A stretch of 64,000 bases of DNA from the NCBI GenBank assembly GCA_025084515.1, contig JAJAGP010000433.1:353645-417644 (forward strand), in the 5' to 3' direction. The position numbers and the translations under genes were made by a program. Below are positions 58,975-64,000 of this stretch, one piece after another. The notes under the pieces were generated by a model that was not told the origin of the DNA, did not search any database, and worked only from the letters and a program-made list of their open reading frames with translations. Numbering within the stretch: the stretch's first letter is position 1; every line of letters starts with the position of its first letter. This stretch comes from Ancistrus triradiatus. Taxonomy: Eukaryota; Chordata; Actinopteri; Siluriformes; Loricariidae.

Positions 58975-59440
58975 TATATAACATCTTTGAGATGTTTCTA
59001 CACCTTGATTGGAGACAGCCTGTGATAAATTCAGTTGATTGGACATGATGTGGAAAAACACACACCTATCTATATAAGGTCTCACAGCTAACAATACATA
59101 TCAGAACAAAAAACAAGCCAAGAGGAGGACAAAACTGCTTGTACAGCTCAGGATTGTGTGGAGATACAGATCTGGAGAAGGCTACAAAAATTTTCCTGAA
59201 AGTTCCCAAGAGCACAGTGGTCTCCATAATTTTGAAATAGAAAAATTTTGGAACATCCAGGACCCAGTGGTCACTCTGGCTGAGCTCCAAAGATAGTGTG
59301 TGTAGATGCAAGAAACTTCCAGAAGGTCATCCATCACTGCAGCACTCCACCAGTCTGGGCTTTATGGCAGAGTGGCCAGACAGAAGCCTCTCCTCTGAGC
59401 TAAATTTCATAGCAAAGGGTCTGAATACTTATGTCCATGC
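58975..59440 (+). mobile_element. Tc1-like family D, deletion derivative
   Basis: Collinear with 39165-39680 (gttgattggacatgat.tgga, tatataaggtctcacagctaacaatacatatcagaac, gcagcactccacca, gtggccagacagaagcctctcctc), then jumps to the family's 3' end (caaagggtctgaatacttatgtcc). Most of the transposase is missing. Confidence 0.7.
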
Positions 59441-59449
59441 AAAATTTTC

Positions 59450-60300
59450 AAAGTTGACAGACTTTGAGAGGGGGCACATTGGACTAAGCGAAGCAAGATC
59501 GTTGTTTCTACATATTGCCTGCCATCTAGGCTGTTATAATCTAGCTGTTAGAGGGTGTTGGAAGCAGTGGTTCCATGAGGGCATGAACATATGCAAGGAG
59601 AACAGGCTCCGGACACCCCAGACAGACCACCAGTAGAGAGGATCATTAGATTCACCAACAAGCATGAGCAGCTCCCACAGTTTAGTTGTCCACCATCCAG
59701 ACTCAACCTTCATTACACAACCCTGTCTCTGCCCACCATTTCTAGATGCTTAGCAAAAGGATATTTGTTGTCACAGTGCCCATAACGTGTCCTGCCATTG
59801 ACATCACCTTTGTTTGCATTGGTGTCATGAATGACAAACTTGGACTACTATGGACTGGGACCATATTTTTTTAGCAATGAATACAGGTTCTGTTTGGGAT
59901 CCAACGATGGTCAGGTTTGAGTATGGAGGCCACACGGTGAGCGCTTCAATCTTGCCTTTGTTGTGGAGCGACACACTGCCCAACTGCTGATGTGATGATC
60001 TGGGGAACCATCACATACGACAGTCAATCCCCCCAGTAGTGATATGAGGGACACTAATAACTCAACGATATGTGCAAGACATCCTGCGGCCACATGTGTT
60101 GCCTCTAATGGCAGGGCTCCCAATTCCAGGAAAGTCTCCTCCAGACTGCAACACTTCCTTGGCCTGCCGTGTCACCAGATTTATCACCAATAAAGCATTT
60201 ATGGGAGCTGGGACGCCAGATCATATAGGCATGTCTAGCAGTCAGAAATCTCTCACCAAGAGGTACACTACCCAAAAGTATCCTATGAGAGGCTTTTTAT
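59450..60300 (+). pseudogene. Tc1-like family E remnant, plus strand
   Basis: Begins LTDFERGHIGLSEARSLFLH, a typical start of one Tc1 transposase group. Later phrases match ctgtttgggatccaacgatgg (VWR region), gatgatctggggaaccatcac (MIWGTI) and caagacatcctgcggccacatgtg. Multiple stops. It begins right after the family D fragment. Confidence 0.65.
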
Positions 60301-60638
60301 AAGACAATGGGCGAAGCACTTTTATGCCCTCTTGTGGCAAAACTTAGTGTCTATTCAGACTACACCTGTAATCTTTTACATATCTGTCTGCAACATAACT
60401 GCATGCACTGCATTTGTGACAGCAAATCATGATTACTAGAAGTCCAGCTGTGGTATTTTACTAAACTTGGACCAAAGCATTGTGATGACAAAACAAAGAA
60501 TCAATGAAAATCGCACAACACATTATATTACCTGTATCATTTTACACCTGAATTACACAAAAGTTGTGCAGAAGTACACACAAATTACAGAAAAGTATGC
60601 AATACAGACCAGCTATTTTAAAGCAGGAATTATTCATT

Positions 60639-61720
60639 TACAACCTCAAATCAGAAAAAGCTGGGACAGTATAGAAAATGCAAATAAAGGAAAACCGTGT
60701 TTCTTACATTGACTTTTGCATTGCAGACAGAAGAACCCAAGATATTTCATGTTTTGTCTGGTCAACTTAATTTAATTTGTTAATATACATTTAATATACA
60801 TATTTGTTAATATATTCCTGCATTTCAGGCCTCTTTCAGAAAATGCTGGGATGGTGAAGCATTTAATATTGCCATTCCTTTGCTTAGTACTTAAAAGATG
60901 TTTTGGTACTGAGGATACCAAACTATGAAGTGTTTCAGGTGTTATTTTGTCCCAGATGTAGAGCACTAGAGTTGTTGTTGTTGCATTTTTTGTTTCAAAA
61001 TTCTCCACACATTCTCTTTTGGGGAAAGGTAAGGACTCCAGGCATGCCAGTCCACTACCTGTACCCTCTTCTTCTGCAGCCATGCTTTTGTAATGTGTGC
61101 AACATGTGGTTTTGCATTGTCTTATAGATGTTTCTGCATTAATGCTGCCATCACAAACATGTATATTATTTTTGCCAAGGGCACTGACACGACCCCTTAC
61201 AATGACAGAACCTGGCTTTTGGACTTGTCACTGATGAACGTTTGTATGGTCCTTTTTGTCTTTGGTCCAGAGAATACTGAATCTGACCACAATAGATGTT
61301 TCCACTGTGTGATGGTCCATCCTAGATGCCTCTGAGCCCAGGGATGTCAACACTGTTTGTGGACATGGTTAACATAAGGCTTCTTTTTTGCACAGTTTTA
61401 TGTGGCACTTGTGAATGCATTGTACTCTGTATTGTAGTGCTTGACAAAGGTTTGCCACAGTAATCCCTTGACCATGTGGTTTTATCAGCTTTTAATGAAT
61501 GATGATTCTTGTTGAAGTGCTCTCTGATAGATTGAAGATCAATCTTCCTTTGAGGAACCCTGTTTTTTAAACATTTCAATATTTTAGTTGGGTTTTTTAC
61601 CTCATTACTAGCCCTAAATTGCCCCTGTCTCAATTTTTTTGGAATGTTTACCTGAAATATAAAATATGAAAAACATGAAATATCTTGGGTTCATACTCGG
61701 GTACAAAATGTAAACCACAC

Positions 61721-61725
<5 letters not shown>
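60639..61725 (-). mobile_element. Tc1-like family C, deletion copy
   Basis: Left end tacaacctcaaatcagaaaaagctgggacag. Minus-strand transposase phrases run through ttttgcattgtcttatagatg, ctttggtccagagaatactg and cataaggcttcttttttgcacag. The right end merges into a TA repeat at about 61725. Confidence 0.75.

Positions 61726-61726
<1 letters not shown>

Positions 61727-61800
<74 letters not shown>
61727..61800. repeat. (TA)n(TG)n microsatellite
   Basis: About 23 TA units followed by about 12 TG units, at the edge of the family C copy. Confidence 0.95.
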
Positions 61801-61803
<3 letters not shown>

Positions 61804-63334
61804 TATAATATAACTATAAAAAACACTGCTTACCTTCTAATATTCCATTTCTATTAGAAGTTCAATTTGATTGAATACTGTGAATTAAAGGTGAGGCTAC
61901 AGATGTTCACACATTTTTGAGACAGCACATATTGTATTACAATAGCAAGACTTAAAGCATTATACCAATATTTCTTCTGTTTTAACTCCACTTATCCTGG
62001 TAAAAGTTATGGGGGATCCGGCGCCTATCCCGGAATTGCCTGAGTGCAAACCCCAGACGGAACGCTAGATACAGGGTCCAGCAGGAGTTAGAAACAATCG
62101 TAAGCTACCAAGCACCGTACTTATTGCCTCACACTGCCATCTTCTGGCTATATGTATTTTGCCTGGAAAACATTACACAAATCAACAACTTGCATTCTAG
62201 ATCCAATAACCAAGCTACTTCTCAAGTCATTGTTATCAAATCGTAATCCTGCTAATAACTAAACATCGGCTTTACACCTACTATAAATCTGTCTTAGCAG
62301 TTATCAAATTATTGACACAGAAATCCATTCTTGTCACACAGAAAAATATATAGTTAATTTCAAGCCTCCTCTTAATTTTGAAGATCCTAAAATATAATGT
62401 ACAGAAACTATTCGGGATTTAGGCTTTATCACAGTGCAGAGGCTATATATCTTAGATAAAAGGTTGTCTCTTTTCTTGCGGCACTCATTATCAGGGTTAT
62501 TTTTATATACACTGTATTTTAACACATGCTGCTTGCACAGGATCATAGAAATAGTCTTTATTAAAGGAATGAAAGGGCCTCAGTTTTAGAGCTGGGTTCC
62601 ATCCTCTTATTTGTTATTATCTGTGGGATTTAGCATGCTTTCATATGTACTTACAATTGACCCTGTAAGTAACGGGTGATAGCTACTCTAAATTGACAGT
62701 GTAAGTGGTAATAGCCTCTAAAGTACATGTGCAATCAGAAATATTCAAGCCACCAAGGAATGTGAGGATTTATAATTATAAACTTTTCTGCAGAGATTAC
62801 TTTAGCTTTTGCTTTATATTAAGTCTTTATCAGATGAATAATACAGTAAATGAATAAAGAAAATGAATCATGTACAGACGCTCCTTGGATTACTATGTGA
62901 AACCAATAATACACATAATACAGTCAGCAGAACCCTGAGTTTTCTGAGTTTTGAATTTCGATTTTTCCTCAGGCAAGTAATATGCAGTAAAATACTCTCC
63001 CACAGATGTTGGGCATCTGGGCAGCAGCCAACTGACTGACCTGAGCAGAAGCACCAATGGACTTACCATTTTGTTTTTCACTTTCAATACATCTTTCAAT
63101 AAATTACATGAAATATTCAACACTTCATAATAAAATGGCTTCATGTTAATGATTTTACATTAACTCAACTGTAAGTTAATGAAAGTAGTTTAAGCATGGT
63201 AAAGGTAGGCTATGATAAATACAATATATATGATACTCCTCGGATTAGGATGCATTCAACTTAAGATGGGTTTATCGGAAAGTAACCCCATTGTCAATCA
63301 AGGAGCACCCGAAATATTTTAGAGTAGCAGGACG
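61801..63334. other. Intergenic DNA with one fish-repeat fragment
   Basis: A fragment of the 726-1075 family lies at about 61975-62150 (ccacttatcctggtaaaagttatgggggatccggcgcc ... cctgagtgcaaacc). Nothing else recognised. Confidence 0.5.
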
Positions 63335-64000
63335 TTTGGTTAACAAACCAGCCGCTAGATTGCTCAGGCAGGGTATTTCTAGTGCCGGTCCCAAGCCCGG
63401 ATAAATGGTGAGGGTTGCGTCAGGAAGAGCATCCGGTGTAAAACATTTGCCAAATAAAGTATGCGAGTTCATAATAATTTCACCATACCGCATCGGTCGG
63501 TTAACAACGGCCGCCACTGGTACTGGTAGCGGAAATTGGACTACTGTTTGCCGAAGACAAAGAGGAGGGAAGCGTCTGAGGAGACAGAGAGAAATCAGGA
63601 GGGGCCAGAATATAGCACTGAGGGTAGCAACCCTAAATGTAGGGACGATGACAGGGAAAGGTAGAGAGCTGGCTGATATGATGCAGAGAAGAAAGGTCGA
63701 TGTTTTGTGTGTGCAGGAGACAAAGTGGAAGGGTAGCAAGGCTCGATGCATTGGTGCAGGGTTTAAACTGTTCTACCATGGTTTGGATAGGAAGAGAAAT
63801 GGAGTTGCTGTGGTCCTGAAGGAGGACTATGTAAAGAATGTCGTTGAGGTGAAAAGGGTGTCAGATAGGATAATATGTCTGAAGCTGGAAATTGAGGGTG
63901 TAATGGTGAATGTTGTTAGTGGCTATGCACCACAAGTTGGCTGTGAAGTAGAGGAGAAAGAGAGATTCTGGGGGGAGTTAGATGAAGTGGTTGAGAGCAT
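63335..64000 (+). mobile_element. RTE-type LINE, 5' part, continues beyond the window
   Basis: Starts near ccgctagattgctcaggcagggtatttctagtgccggtccc, the usual 5' region of RTE-type elements in fish, followed by an open frame with an apurinic endonuclease domain. The exact 5' edge is uncertain because LINE copies are often truncated. The reverse transcriptase would lie to the right of the window. Confidence 0.75.
63405..64000 (+). CDS. LINE ORF, AP endonuclease domain (partial at window edge)
   Basis: From ATG at 63405, preceded in frame by TAA, the frame is open for 198 codons to the window end. A basic N-terminal region (CRRQRGGKRLRRQREIRRGQ) is followed by AP-endonuclease motifs: Asn in RVATLNVGTM, Glu in VDVLCVQETKWKG, and the SGYAPQ loop. 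The family's enzyme nicks target DNA to start reverse transcription. I saw no stop or shift, unlike the transposases nearby, so this may be a young copy. An antisense 159-codon frame at 63272-63751 is a shadow. Confidence 0.75.
   Translation, partial: MVRVASGRASGVKHLPNKVCEFIIISPYRIGRLTTAATGTGSGNWTTVCRRQRGGKRLRRQREIRRGQNIALRVATLNVGTMTGKGRELADMMQRRKVDVLCVQETKWKGSKARCIGAGFKLFYHGLDRKRNGVAVVLKEDYVKNVVEVKRVSDRIICLKLEIEGVMVNVVSGYAPQVGCEVEEKERFWGELDEVVES

Noticed and set aside
63272..63751. 159-codon minus-strand open frame
   Set aside because: It is antisense to the LINE frame, whose endonuclease motifs are clear, and shows no family resemblance.

Overview
The window is vertebrate, almost certainly teleost fish, nuclear DNA. 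It has split genes with GT-AG introns, Tc1-like transposons in many families, a Tf1/sushi-type chromodomain retrotransposon, tRNA-derived SINEs with the tail common in fish, and an RTE-type LINE. The mix of repeats would suit an otophysan such as a catfish, but that is only a guess.

Only one host gene is visible. It is tenascin-W (tnn, also called tnw in fish), on the minus strand from a start codon at 34248 to a stop at 2845. I could assign 15 coding exons with consistent splice sites and phases. They sum to 3045 coding bases, or 1014 residues: signal peptide and N-terminal oligomerisation region, 3.5 EGF repeats in one exon, six fibronectin type III (FN3) domains, and a C-terminal fibrinogen-like domain in five exons. 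The 3.5 EGF repeats separate tenascin-W from tenascin-C, -R and -X. FN3 domains 4 and 5 are a recent tandem exon duplication, and a decayed FN3 exon remnant lies in the next intron upstream. A noncoding first exon is proposed near 37955. The gene's 3' end and downstream DNA fill positions 1 to 2844.

The introns and about 26 kb upstream of the gene are loaded with mobile DNA. I use these labels. Family A is a 1.5 kb Tc1-like element, five copies (4292, 10409, 25658, 47357, 53458). Family B is Tc1-like, one copy (28099). Family C is Tc1-like with ends reading caaccccaaatcag, five copies (6440, 38536, 41848, 57346, 60639). Family D resembles the salmonid type (39110, 58975), family E occurs at 54995 and 59450, and family F is a remnant (9060). 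Every transposase copy I examined is broken. A Ty3/gypsy chromovirus-type element (20493 to 25299) sits in the intron that splits FN3 domain 2, inserted in the B box of a SINE. A second LTR element (47709 to 50898) codes only for a gag-like protein with a 10-residue repeat domain and is nested inside a family A transposon.

Both LTR elements have, right after the 5' LTR, a primer-binding site complementary to the predicted first bases of their own transcript (11 and 9 bases), as in self-priming Tf1/sushi retrotransposons, and not an obvious tRNA-type site. This is the most interesting signal in the window. At the right edge (about 63335 to 64000) an RTE-type LINE begins with a reading frame that stays open to the end of the window.

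No CRISPR array, rRNA gene, functional tRNA gene or second host gene was found. The remaining stretches are AT-rich intron or intergenic DNA in which I recognise nothing.
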